Made by a program: the position numbers and the translations under genes. Shown here in pieces: positions 44,072-55,574 of a stretch of 64,000 nucleotides of DNA. The DNA comes from Fusarium oxysporum f. sp. lycopersici 4287 (lineage: Eukaryota > Ascomycota > Sordariomycetes > Hypocreales > Nectriaceae), in NCBI RefSeq assembly GCF_000149955.1, contig NC_030993.1, positions 2,136,562-2,200,561 of the forward strand. Direction: 5' to 3'. Position 1 is the stretch's first letter. Every line of letters begins with the position of its first letter. The notes beneath the pieces are model-generated. The model was not told the DNA's origin. It worked only from the letters and a program-made list of their open reading frames with translations, and did not search any database.

Positions 44072-46786
44072 GTCAAACAAGCAGGTGAGAAATGAGATTC
44101 AAGTGAATAAAACTGAAGAGGCTGGATTTGTTTAGAAGGGAGAAGTCTTGTGATAAGATTCAACACCACAGTGACATTCATGATCCATGGTGATTTGGGC
44201 TAGTCAGGAACCAATATAAGGTAAGGAATGAATAGCTAGTCAAGGAGAAAGCCAAATTCAGATTTTTCTTTCATGCCAGAAATCGCACAATGGGATCACG
44301 TATCGAATTCATTGGCTAAGGGGGAAGATCTGGCGGATGATAGAGAATTGTGGCACTGAGAAGAGGAAAGGCTAAGCCCAGTCAAGCTGAACATGATGAA
44401 GCCATCACTGTATGGAGAAATCGAGAACGAGGCTGATCCGCTGATTGCTTGGCAAGACAAAGACGAGTTGCTAAGAACGGGATGAGATGGATTGTAAGTC
44501 GATCGGATTAGGTATAGGTACAGTGTTCAGTAAGTAGACACTGTGCAATCCGGTCGTGTATATCACTGTGCGTTGTTTCGAAAACACTGTACGCCAACTT
44601 GTATTAGCTCCACTGAACTATGGTCACTACATTCCATCGTCTTCACCATCACCATCATCCTCAGCGTGGTCATCGCCGTCTTGAGCCCTCTCTCGCAGCC
44701 GTCGATAACAAACTTTTTAGGCCAAACTCGAGTGTGCACTACCTCGATGGCTGGAACAATAGAACTTTCTTTGAGTTTTAGTTCCCGCCCTATGCAGGAA
44801 CCGAAGCGTGATCTGGCGAGATTCCGCTACCCCCAGTTGTATGAACACATCGCCGTTTCCTTGGGCAGAGGTTGTCTATTACGACCATCTTCCGGTTCAT
44901 CCGACAATGGCTTCAGTTGATCAATAGTACCTAATAGTGCCCATGGATCATCCGCCTCTCCCGACTTCCCGTTTGACCTGGCGTTATAGCTTCAGCGAGC
45001 ACGGTAGAAAGGCAACGAGTCGCTCGTGAGAGCAAACTTGCCATGGCTGAGACAAACCTCACGACCCTCCCGCTTATTCAGGCTCCTCAACTCTATTTCC
45101 ACTTACCAACAATGCATGGCGATCAGGAGCTACCGCCTAGGTCAACGCCCGGTGCAACTTCAAAACCCCTTCCACTTGCACGCCCCGGACGGAACCCAGC
45201 CGACCTAGGATCTATGACCAGCTAGGTAGCCTTTCGGCAAACATCCATTGAACTCGGTGCACTCATGGCCAGACATGTTTAGGTCTGGTGCTCTAACCCC
45301 CCGGCTCGATGCAAACTCTATCAATACTAACCTCGAGAAAGCTTGCCGTACGGCAGCCGTGTGTGCTTCGTTCTAACTCTGAGGTTATGGGTAGCTGAAA
45401 CACCGATGAATATGATATGACAACTGCCTACCTGACGGATTGTCTGTCTCTTTCAGAGGAAAACGTGCGGTGTCCGTACCGCATACTCGGGACCGATAGC
45501 TTTACTGGAGAATAACGCCACAAGTGCCGTCCCACCTTGCTAAGAGGAATTCCGGATCGAGCTGGACATGGACAAATTGAAAATCAAATCGCCCTTGGCT
45601 GGGTACTACGGGTTTGGGGACAGTTTCAGAGCCAACGACGTTGAAGCGGCTGGCTTCTTCGGGCGCTTTACGTGTACATTGGACATGTTTGAACAAAAAC
45701 TATATGGTCCAAATTTAAGTAATGAGCTGGCCGAGGATGCTCAGACACTTACACGAGGCCAACGTTCGACGCTTTCTTGCATTGCTATATGACGGCGTGT
45801 CTCATCACTGACTACACAACTTTCTATTTCTGGTGGTTTCCCCTCTTTCTTACAGTGTCAGGAAGCAATAAGATAAGCCTTACGAGGTTTGTATGCTGTC
45901 ACCCAGGCCAAGAAGTTCTTGGAATACAATATCCAACAATGCCAAGGTGCATTGGTTGATGGGCACTCGGGACGCGTGCCAAAAATATGCATGTCCCTCA
46001 AGAAACAAAGTGCCTCGGCCCAAGAGATGATCTCAGAACATCTTCCATGACTATACTTTGTTTGATATCTGATCATGTTCAAGTGAACACGGGTTCATAC
46101 AATTGGATAAAATGGTGGCTCGTTCCTGGTTGTCAGTCCCAATCCGGAGATCCGGGCCACTAACGAATCCTTGCAATGCAGGGTTCTTAGCAGGGTCCAG
46201 GGGTCGGATTTCGGCATGCCCGCCGATCTGACAGATGCTACAACACTCCTAGACTCCCAAGTACGGTACCGCATAGCAATGGCCCTCCATGAGCCCAGAG
46301 GCTTGGCGATGTTTTTTGGGTTTCACTCGTGAGGCGCTGGAGTTCTGGAAGCTCTCTTGATGAGGCTACTAGTAGCGTCCCTCACCATAAGCGTTACCCG
46401 GCTCTAATTAGCTTCCAAAATTCCTATGACTGGCGGGATATCCGTACAGGATGTCACGGCCTCGCCTCTTAGAGAGACCTATTAAGCCCTGTTGAATGAC
46501 CGTTTTTTCGGTTCCGGGTTTCTGCATTTCTTCCCATCGTTCCTAGATGGACTTCGCTCCTTTACTGTTGACCACGCTCCCTATTTCACATTTCGCTCAT
46601 TTATCTGAAACAGATTCACTGAACTTTTTTTGATCTTAACTTCTGCACCAGAGACTTCAAGGCTGCTAACCACAGTCAACGCTTTCTTGGAGTTGTAGAC
46701 CAGATAGTCTATAGGCTATTCATCTATCATTACAAGCTCGCCTTCTCAGTTTTCATCATATTCGTTTTCCAATAAACCAATACACA
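44072..46786. other. Divergent intergenic region, GH16 / fasciclin gene
   Basis: About 2.7 kb between divergent starts. No convincing gene: frames at 44543-44920 and 45568-45792 look protein-like in length but not in family content. Three CACTGTRC motifs lie within 54 bp at 44539-44592 (listed separately). Confidence 0.55.
44539..44592 (+). repeat. Three spaced CACTGTRC motifs
   Basis: CACTGTGC at 44539-44546 and 44564-44571, and CACTGTAC at 44585-44592, with start-to-start spacings of 25 and 21 bp. They lie about 470-520 bp upstream of the GH16 start. The spacing suggests a possible repeated binding site but could be chance. Confidence 0.35.
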
Positions 46787-48112
46787 ATGCTTCTGTCTGG
46801 AGTATTTGCTGGCATTGCCAGTCTAGTATCACTGGCAGTTGCTGATGATGCCACTCAAGCTCTGCCCATGGACCTGGGCAGTGTTTTGTCAAGGCACCCC
46901 AAGCTTTCAACGTACTACAAATTGATCCAGGTATGAAATGTGTTACTTTGTGAGTCAAAGACTGTTATCTAACGCCTTCAGAAATTCCCCGATGTCCTGT
47001 TGCAACTGCCCAGTTATGAGGGTGTCACGGTAAGTTGAATCTGGTTCTCCTAACCTCAGGAGCAACGACTAATTTCTGATGTTTCTTAGATTGTTGCTCC
47101 TTCCAATGATGCTTTCAACCAAATCCCTTATTCTCCTCTCTCCAATATTTGGGACCCGAACGATGCCAAGGTCACTGTTCCGCTTCTTCAGTACCACATT
47201 CTGCAGGGGACTATAAGCACAATGAAGCTGAAGGAGGGACCTGCATATGTCAAGCCTACACTTCTTCTCAATCCTAAATGGAGCAATGTCACTGCTGGTC
47301 AGAACATCCTTATCAACAAACAACCTGACGATGTCATCTTCAGTACCCGGCTGGGCAATCGAGCTACAGTCATCAACTACGATATCAAGTTTCAAGGTGG
47401 ACTCATCCAGATTGTTGACAGTCTGTTGATTCCGCCTTCTGGTATTCGTCAGGTCCTCATGGCAAGTAAGGTTGACTCGTTTCTTGGTGGACTCTTCAGA
47501 GCTGGCCTCATGCCTGATCTTGCTGATCGCCAGGACATCACTGTCTTTGCTCCAAGAGATCAGGCCATGGAGATGGTTGGCAGTGCACTCAGCGGCATGT
47601 CAGCCAAGGAGCTAGCAGGTGTCATGGGATACCACATTGTACCTGGCAAGGTTCTTGTCTCGACTGACCTTGACAATGCCACATCTCTTACCACATTGAC
47701 TGGTGAGGAGGTCCACGTCCGCCAAATTGGCAATGAGAAGTTCGTCAACTCGGCCAAGATCATCACAACTGACCTTCTCATTTCCAATGGTATCCTTCAC
47801 ATCATCTCCAATGTCAATAACCCAAAGGAGGCCGATGCGGTTCCTAATCCTAGTCTCTGGCTTCAAAATCCTGTGTTCAAGTCTGCTGGCGTTGACGATG
47901 TCTTCGACTCGGATATCCCTTGTACCGCGAGTTGTCCAGTGACAAATACGCCAACACCTACACCGGCAGATGAGGCTGAGAACAACGCTGTGGCAACACC
48001 GTGGTTCACCACAAGGTCAAGCAGGGGAGTGGCTGCTCCTCGGGCCACAGCACATGTTGCCCGCGCTGCACTGGGTATCATGGGTATAGGTGCGGGGATG
48101 GCGCTCTTGTAA
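46787..48112 (+). CDS. Secreted fasciclin (FAS1) domain protein, probably GPI-anchored
   Basis: Three exons, 46787-46930, 46982-47029 and 47090-48112 (introns of 51 and 60 nt), give 404 residues. A signal peptide is clear at the start (hydrophobic core to about residue 19, LAVADDATQ). Two FAS1 domains follow: the first with YEGVTIVAPSNDAF and YHILQGTI, the second with DITVFAPRDQAM, MGYHIVPGKVL and ILHIISNV. A Thr/Pro linker leads to a short hydrophobic C-terminus (LGIMGIGAGMALL), as expected for a GPI anchor. FAS1 proteins act in cell adhesion or the wall surface. Asn-X-Ser/Thr sites (NVT, NAT) occur in the ectodomain. No close neighbour with a linked role except GH16. Confidence 0.9.
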
Positions 48113-49815
48113 TAAGAGTTGGTGTTCTTCTGGTCTCTTTGTTTTGTGTTCGCTTTCTTGAGCTTTGGTGTTTTGGGTCGCTTGGCTTTGCAGTAGTTTA
48201 GATCTCTCTATCTTTCGATCAATACCCCGACAGTCGTTAACGGAAGCAAACATCCTGCCTTTTGCCAGTGTGTTCCCTGAGGTTCCACAAATCTTGCTTT
48301 TAGTCAAGCAGTGTTTGATCAACGTGGATCGAACTTCTTGGCGCAACAGTCATGGCACTCGTCGTCCGGACTTCTCATTAACTCCGCGTCAGTCAAGTCT
48401 TCCGACGACATGGATCATTAGTCTTGTACTGTAGTTCGGATGAGGTTTCAACTTGAACGGATATCATTATCCTTTAGGAGTGTAAAGTGATTGGTGAAGT
48501 TTTTTTTAGTCTACTGTCGATACATAGAGAGATCTAGATCCGTTCAAGTCCGCGGTTGTTATGCATGCAATTATGATTGCCACACAGATAATCCTTGTCG
48601 TCCAGTCAGTAGCTAGGTAGTAAGTGGCACCACGACTTGCCATATTCAGTATACAAGATGCAAGTTTTTGGTTCAATGAAACAGCGAATTGTCATAGCGC
48701 ACGGAAGATGCCGCCGAGAGGTCCAGGGTAAGCATCTCAATCCCTTGCAAAAGCAACCCGGCCAGAATTGCTCACCTGGTTCGTGGGGTACAGTAGAAAT
48801 GGAAAAGCCTGTCACTGTCTCGGCCGACAACCTTAATAGGCAAAGCCCGAGAATCTGTAACTAGGGGGAATAGAACGGGCGGTGCGTTTGATTGACAAGG
48901 TTATCGTATCTTTGCCTGTAAGTGAAGCGTTGTATGTGGATCTTTGGAGAGACTGGGCTGAGCTAGCACAGGTGTAAGTAGGTATCGTCTTGGCTTACTG
49001 AGGCGACTCACTCAATTATCCCGGAGATATATACAGCAGGAGAAAATCCGTAGATCAGAAGAGGAGAAAAACAGGTTCAGACCGCGTAAATGTTTCGTAA
49101 CCAGTATCCATTCCTTGGCAACTGAGTCATTCGTTATCACAAATATGGTAAAAGTACAGTAAATAAATCCACAGTTACAGGAGGTAATATTGAGATACGC
49201 CGAATAGACGGACGACAGGCCATGCATGTAAAGTCAAGACGGGATAAATAAACGCGATAGACCCGCTACAGATCTGCCGTTGTAATATACCGCTCAGCGA
49301 CTAATTGACTAAGATACCTTGCCTTGCCTTGCCCTTACTTGACTAACAAGCTTAGTTCGGCGACGATGGAAACGGTTTCAACCAAAGAGAGCCAGTAGGT
49401 GGAAAGGAACATGAATCAGTATCGTTGCCCACTATGAATGGATACGGAATCGGAACCCATCACCCCCCACCAGAATGAGAAACGGCGAAATCAGGGCCAT
49501 TCCGCAACTCGCTCGCTCAGTCCTTCATTCATAATCGGTATAATATGGTAGAGGCCTCAAAAGCAAAAGAGTTACATGTCAGTCTCTCTGCGTGTGTCGC
49601 TCATGCGCCAAGCCGCATCATCGGATTGCTGCTCTGCCAGACTCATCCATCTGTCAAGGCATCCCCCACAAACCAATACCCCAGTCAGCTCTCTGTATCA
49701 CTTCTGGCAGAGTCCTTCAGGGCGTCCGTGGCCTATACCGTACGCTCCGCAATGCCCCAGAACGTATTGTATTGTACCGTACCGTAACGGACTGGGCTGT
49801 CCGTCTCAGGCAAAA

Positions 49816-49839
49816 CTCCCACTCCCACTCCCACCCCCA
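49816..49839 (+). repeat. CCCACT-type simple repeat
   Basis: About four imperfect copies of the hexamer CCCACT/CCCACC in a row. It lies in the large convergent gap and is of low complexity. A CCTTG tandem of three copies lies nearby at 49317-49331. Confidence 0.6.
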
Positions 49840-50082
49840 TCTCAAATAATGCACATCTCGCAACCCACACCATAAACGCTGTCAGTCTGTGGCTTATCCA
49901 TCACTCCCGTACTTTCCGCCTGTTCGGTCCAAAGTCTTGTTTCGGGCCATATGCTGAATCCTGGTATGATCGCCCCACGAGATGCAGAGAAGCATGAGAC
50001 TCCGGACTTGGTGCTGCATGATAAGTGACATGATGCTTGGCGTAAACTCCTCTCCTGCCTCTTGTCCTTTCTTGTAACTGTC

Positions 50083-50385
50083 CTACACGAGGTCGATCTC
50101 CAAGACATGAACTCCGGGTGGCGGAACAGGGGTCCCTTCTTCTTGGAGGTCGATCTTGGCTTCGAGAAAAGCAGAACCCTTGTAACTCCAAGAAAGCGGA
50201 AAGAGGCTTGGTCGACAAAGAAAATCTGGCACAAGATAACAAAGATTGCTAGCAGAAACGCTCAAAGGTCATAACAGTTCCCATGTATGAGGAGGAGACG
50301 GCGGCGGGTCTGGCTGAGGAGGAGGGACACGCGGCCCTCCTGGAGGTGTTGGCGGAGGGTCTGGATCTTGCGATTCGAGAGACAT
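50083..50385 (-). pseudogene. Possible small proline-rich gene, broken by one in-frame TGA
   Basis: An ATG at 50385 starts a 38-codon Pro-rich stretch (MSLESQDPDPPPTPPGG...) ending at TGA 50271-50269. The same frame is then open again for 61 codons to TAG at 50085-50083 and reads GSAFLEAKIDLQEEGTPVPPPG, also Pro/acidic in character. The frame is in fact open back to 50535. One stop in an otherwise matching frame could mean a spliced intron not yet placed, a stop mutation, or chance. The obvious internal splice pair would be only 27 nt, too short. I do not recognise the protein. Confidence 0.25.
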
Positions 50386-53278
50386 CGGGCAGTGAGCCAC
50401 ACACAAAGTGTTGAAGTGAAGGTGAAGATAGAGGTAAGGGTAAGGATGAGTCCGAGGCATTATGGACATGTGAGAGAATTCAAAAGCCTGCAACTCCAGA
50501 GGCATCAGGACAAGAAATACAGAAATAGAGGACACACTGGGTTCTGGTCCTCCAGAGACACTAGTCGAAGTGGTAAAAGGTATCCGATAGATAGTCTTAG
50601 TTTAGGCTTGTGGTTTATGTTATACTATTCTTCGACATTACTGCCGCCCCCAGTATCTCCAGATAGTCGGTGCGACACTGATCCTCTTAATGAGGCTCAC
50701 GTTCCGCCCTTGGAAGACATGGCGCATCATCGACCTTGGCCAGGTGGGTAGGATACTCGTCAGATCAATGTGTAAGGTGGTTCACGATAGATATCCACGT
50801 TGACCTACACGATCAGCTGCGCAAGGTGTAGTCGACGGCATCTAGACCCGCACCCGCGCCCCAGGATCAGGCCTTAAAACCAGGTGGCTTTCTCGCTGTT
50901 TCTCAAAGGATCACCATCGTCGTATCCAACATCGCGCCTCACAGCAACGCTTCCGCGCCGAGCCCATCAGGTGGCCAAACCAGTGAGGGGGATTGAATAT
51001 GTACGATGAACATGTTGCCCAGATGAGCAGAGTCCACGCATCTGGGTAGGGTCCAGCCAGTCCAGGGCCCGGAGACCGAGTAAGGAAGGCAAGTAGATAT
51101 TTCAGTATGCGCTAAATAAGTACCGGTATGACCATGGCACAGCCACCAATATTCTCATCGGCGATTTGAGCCTCAACCAGAATCCATAGCATTAGCCATT
51201 TATTCATATTTCTAGAGAATGCTCTTCATAGCAGGGTTGCGGCAGTAGGCGGCCGCGGGAAGATCCCGTGTATGGGGAGATAACAGAGAGACCCAAGGAC
51301 AGGTCAAGCCCCAAGAAGGCATGCCGGGACGATGATGATGTGCGTAAAGTTGTTCTTAGACTCTGGGCTCAATATACCTGCCGTGGTTCATACAAGCTGA
51401 AACCGGCTTCCCATGTATGATAGCGTCAACTTAAAAGGAACACCTAGCATCCTAAAGAGATCGGTGGGGTCCCAATGTGGCTGCCGAGGGGACCCCAGAG
51501 GTAAAGATTACCTGAGTGATCAGACAGAAAACGCAGCCGGACCATAAGTCCTCGGAAGCACAACCGACTTGAACCCTGCAACACGCACGGCACCCATGTC
51601 AGAGACAGCTGCCAAACTCGAATACAGGCCTATGACAGCTGCCCGTCTACCAGGCTCTCGTCATTGTCCCCGAAACAGACACTATGCGCCACACACCACC
51701 TTCTCTGTCGTACCATGCTGAATATGCAAGGCTCCTAAAGCAGTAATGTGAGAAAGGGGGCTCGACACCCCAGCACAAGCCGAGGTGTTGTCCATCGGGC
51801 CTCAGAATCTTGCCTTTATAGGCTTCCAGCTGATTAGGGAAAAATCTCCTGGCTTGACTAGCCGGCAGCGCCTTTACCCGTACCCTGCCCCGGGATCTCG
51901 TAATTGGCGCCATGCAAGTGGATCACATGCTGGTATGATATGCTCTTGACGGCGAATACACGATGCTAGTATAGCCGCCGAGAGTGATGCGATGTGCGGC
52001 TGTGCTTAAAACTGCCACGGCCTCGATTTACTCCAGTGCAGAATGGGATCTCGTCACAAAACCCGCAAGGGGGTGTGTATTGTACCCTAGATGCAATGTC
52101 ACCATTGTGACACACAGCTTATCCAGTATTGTACCGATATGCATGGCGTGAGAGAATGTGTGAACATCCTGCCTGTCAAGACACCCTTGGTGGTGTCAGA
52201 TCTGCTATGTGTCAAACATCTGCGCTCTATGTGTTCGGTGCATGTTTAAACCGAGCTCGCTTTGACAGCTGAGTCACGACTTAGCTGCCCAGGAGGGCAT
52301 GACAGACTGTCGTATGGCGAGTGGTGCAGTCTGACAGCGGCCCTCTTGAAACGGTGACCCGAGCCAAGCTCAAGACCAAATAATACCCTGGTCGCTCACG
52401 ATTCATGGATCTTGCTGGCAAGGGCGGCGTCGTAGGACCGGCCTCTCCTCAGCCCTATAGGAGAAGCCACCGTTGTGCGTGAAAAACGCTGAGGCCAAGA
52501 CTAAGACCCTGGCCTGGTCTCAGGCTGTCTTGGCTTAATAGACCATGTTGCTTGTATGGGCAGTGCTACTCAAACCATCCCACTGTTGCCGTGCTTCGGT
52601 GCATGATGGAGTGTTGGTTGGATCAACCTATCGTGAAGGGTTGAGTTGCGCCAAGACTTAGTCCACTAAGCATGGGGTCTCTCATATGCCCACAGCAGGT
52701 CCCCTTAGTCGAGCGGGGAGAGTGCGAATCGTGACAAATGGTAGATGGGATCTAGTGACCAGTGACTGGTCCCTGAATGGTCGATATACGTTCGAAAATA
52801 GTGGCTGGAGCAGTAGCAATCAAAGTCTATCCTCCACTTCCCAGTTCCGAAATCTGTGACTTGTGCATATCCATGGAAAGGCATCGGGGGCAATCCTTGC
52901 TGGCCCCGTCCGCGGCAATTGTCCTGAAACGCCGAAACCAAAACGAGATCACGTACATAAATTGAACTGGGACATTGACAGATAAATCGGATAATGGGCG
53001 AGTGATTGGCCGTAACAGAATGGAGCGAACCTCCGGTCTGATCCAAAAAGATGATAGGCGGGATTCTTTAGAGTCCTCAACAAGCGTCGTTGCCGAACAT
53101 GGTAAGACGTACACCTTCATCTGGTCAGATGTCAGTTTGCCAAACGGGAGACAGATACAAGTGACTAACTTGTTTCCGTGAGCTAATTAAAACCTGGGGC
53201 CGTTGTTTATTCTGTTCCTTTTCCTATCCTCTCGTAACGCCAATCGAAGCAAATTAATTACACCTTAGAGCTCGTGAA

Positions 53279-54333
53279 TCATTTTGGACCGCGTCCTCGA
53301 CTGCGAGATCGACTTCGACCTTCGCGACTATCAATGCTCCCGCGTCGTCTTGTCTCGTGATCATCGTGGCGGCCGGCTGCTTTTCGCCTGGGACCTGGAG
53401 ATCTTGAGCGTGATCTAGATGAAAAAGAGTTGTTGGATCGACTGCGATATCGGCTTCCACCACCGCCACGGGAAGGAGGGGGGCCAGCCGACGATCTGGA
53501 AGGCGAACGCGATCCTGGACGATACACATCAGACCTGGGTCCGTACCGACTTCCTGGAGATGCTCGACGGCGACCTCCACCACCACCACCCATGCCGTTA
53601 TTTCCTCCCATGCCCGCACCAGGGGGTCCCCCACGTGTTCCCGCAAACGGAACTCTGGGATCAATGTTGGCTCCACGCCGAGCCGTTGGAGGCGCAGGAG
53701 AAAGCTTGCGACGGGGAAGCACTATGGAAACATTGATCGCGGAGCCATCCACTTGAGCTTCATGCATGTGGGCTATCGCGGCCTCGGCATCGTCCTCGTA
53801 GTCATAAAGTATGTATGCTGTGCCACGGTTTGTTCCAACTTTGATTATTATTAGTTGATGTCCAAATAAATGAGAGACGGTCATCTTACAGGTTCTGTTC
53901 ATGGGAAGATCAAGATCCTTGATGCGTCCAAACTGCCCAAAGATCTCATAAAGATGTTGCTCATTGATGTTTTTAGAAAGTCGCTCTACTACAATCTAGG
54001 CATACTAAGTCAGTTTCCGTAACCTGGTCATGACTGTTCGCGACATACCTTTGTGCTCTTGGCGGCTGGGGAAGCACTCCTATCTCTGTCGTTGCGATCG
54101 CGAGCCCCGCGGCTCCAGCTACGACTGCGGCTTCGACTCCGGCTGTTACTACGGCTCCGACTGCGGCTGCGAGATCTGTAACGGCCATTACGACGCTGAG
54201 GTGATGTGGAGCGGGCCGGTGACCGCGAGTCGTGATGATGGCGGCGCTGGGGTGAACGAGAACGTTCCGAGCGTGCAGCAGGTGAGCGCGTGCGCGACCT
54301 GTAACGGCTGCGAGATGGCGATCGCGAAGCCAT
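53279..54333 (-). CDS. RNPS1-like SR-type splicing regulator with one RRM
   Basis: Three exons, 54333-54049, 53995-53890 and 53838-53279 (introns of 53 and 51 nt), give 316 residues. Residues 1-95 form an Arg/Ser-dipeptide-rich region. Exon 2 and the start of exon 3 encode the RRM: IVVERLSKNINEQHL as RNP2-side strand, GRIKDLDLPMNRT, and GTAYILYDYEDDAEAAI as RNP1. The C-terminal part is Gly-rich with a run of Gly, then a second RS region. The order RS-RRM-Gly/RS matches RNPS1, a factor of exon-junction and splicing complexes. Exon joins restore the RRM precisely. The RS codons give strong local purine and CG periodicity. A generic SR protein cannot be excluded. Confidence 0.88.
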
Positions 54334-55298
54334 TGGGGTGCCAGGGGCAAAGTCGGCCTCAGCTCAAAATGATGTTTGATATCGCGTGTTGAAGTTGAAG
54401 GAATTGGCTTGAAACGCGGAATGTGGCGGTAGGAAGGCTTGTGGGTTAGCTGCTGGAGCTTTCTTGACAGGTGATCACGTGACTACAGATGACGCGCCAT
54501 GGAGCTATCTACGGAGTATTTGCAACCTGCTACTCTATGCACATGGTAACTATAAAATCAAGCACTTCTGTTTCGCTTAGCGGGTGTTTAGGTGTTTTTG
54601 GCAAATAATCATCTACATTCCCCTTCATTCGGGGTAAGATAATAAGAGAATGGCATAATATGCAAAGGCGTCCATTGATAGCTGACATTAGCCTCCATAA
54701 CAGGCTGACACAACCTCAATGCTTCCCTTCCAAGATGGATACTGCCTCGAAATATGGATGACTGCCTATGCATTGTCGATCATCAGTGCGGAACCTGGGC
54801 TGACTGATAGCTAGTCTACCCGTTCCATGTCATTACCTGCAAGTATCCGTACCGCATGGAGCTGTACATAGCCGCGACCTTGCCTTGATATAACCCTGCA
54901 CTGCAAGCAACCCAATCCTTCTTTATTCGAAGGCAACGTTCTTATGTGCACGTTCGATACCACGTCGGTTGCAATCAACTACGCCCGTTTTGCATCCTAT
55001 ATCCATGTCTTGTCACATCTCGACTGCTTTGCCACGGTTAGCATTTTTGCGGTGGATGGATGACACAGGTTTGAATCAACCGGCATCAGGCATGGATATT
55101 AGTCCGCTTCCTTGGACTGTGGCTCCGACTGCGGCATGTGCGGCTTCTGGTACGAGATGCGGCCCTTGCGCCGGTGAAATTCAACGACTTCGGGGGGTGG
55201 ATCGGTTGGGTTGTTGTCTTTATCCACCCATACGCAACGCATGCTTTGTATGATGCCTGTCGACATGTTCATTAGCAGCCTTCTCTTGTATCATGCCA
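54334..55298. other. Intergenic region upstream of the RNPS1-like gene
   Basis: About 0.96 kb between two leftward genes. A rightward open frame at 54969-55253 is Cys/Pro-rich but has no family resemblance. Nothing else recognised. Confidence 0.65.
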
Positions 55299-55574
55299 TT
55301 ACTTTGACTCACGCTCAACTTGCAGCCATGCCAGCCGGCGATACAACATCTCCTCTTCGGGAGTACGGTTTCTAGCATCCTCGGCCATTCTCCTCAGCAC
55401 CTTTTTACGACGGCGGTGGTCCAGGGCTTGGACGAGGAAGATGGAAAAGATCAAGGTGACGAAGAGAACGCTGACTCCCACAATAAGGCCTATTTCGAGA
55501 CGGCTCATAGGTCGAGACTCAGACGCCTTGGGTTCCTCCGGTACGGAAGTGGCTGTGGGATTCACAATAGGCAT
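55299..55574 (-). CDS. Small single-pass membrane protein, unknown
   Basis: A 91-residue frame from an ATG at 55574. A Pro/Ser/Thr-rich N-terminus of ~25 residues precedes one strong hydrophobic helix (IGLIVGVSVLFVTLIFSIFL). A basic cluster DHRRRKKVLRR follows, then a Glu/Arg-rich helical tail (EEEMLYRRLAWLQVERE). The basic residues right after the helix indicate a cytosolic C-terminus (N-out) by the positive-inside rule. No signal peptide cleavage site is obvious and no family is recognised. A short gene with this clean layout is more likely real than chance. Confidence 0.6.
   Translation of the reverse strand: MPIVNPTATSVPEEPKASESRPMSRLEIGLIVGVSVLFVTLIFSIFLVQALDHRRRKKVLRRMAEDARNRTPEEEMLYRRLAWLQVERESK

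Larger units (their letters stand above)
48113..53278. other. 5.2-kb convergent intergenic region, no clear gene
   Basis: The flanking genes converge here (fasciclin gene rightward, RNPS1-like gene leftward), so there is no need for promoters, yet the gap is the largest in the window. Frames up to 154 codons exist on both strands around 49.6-50.7 kb and overlap, but none has family resemblance. A proline-rich leftward frame at 50385-50083 is the best coding candidate (listed). Short simple repeats occur at 49317-49331 and 49816-49839. No RNA gene, transposon terminal repeat or transposase remnant was recognised. Confidence 0.55.

Noticed and set aside
44543..44920. 125-codon rightward frame with a hydrophobic segment
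   Set aside because: Composition shifts abruptly and no domain is recognisable. Most likely a random frame in a promoter region.
45568..45792. 74-codon rightward frame with plausible composition in the GH16/fasciclin gap
   Set aside because: No family resemblance, no supporting neighbouring exon that I could join, and its length is within chance expectation.
50287..50751. 154-codon rightward frame in the convergent gap
   Set aside because: Arg-rich start is simply the antisense of the Pro-rich leftward frame, and the remainder shows no family content.
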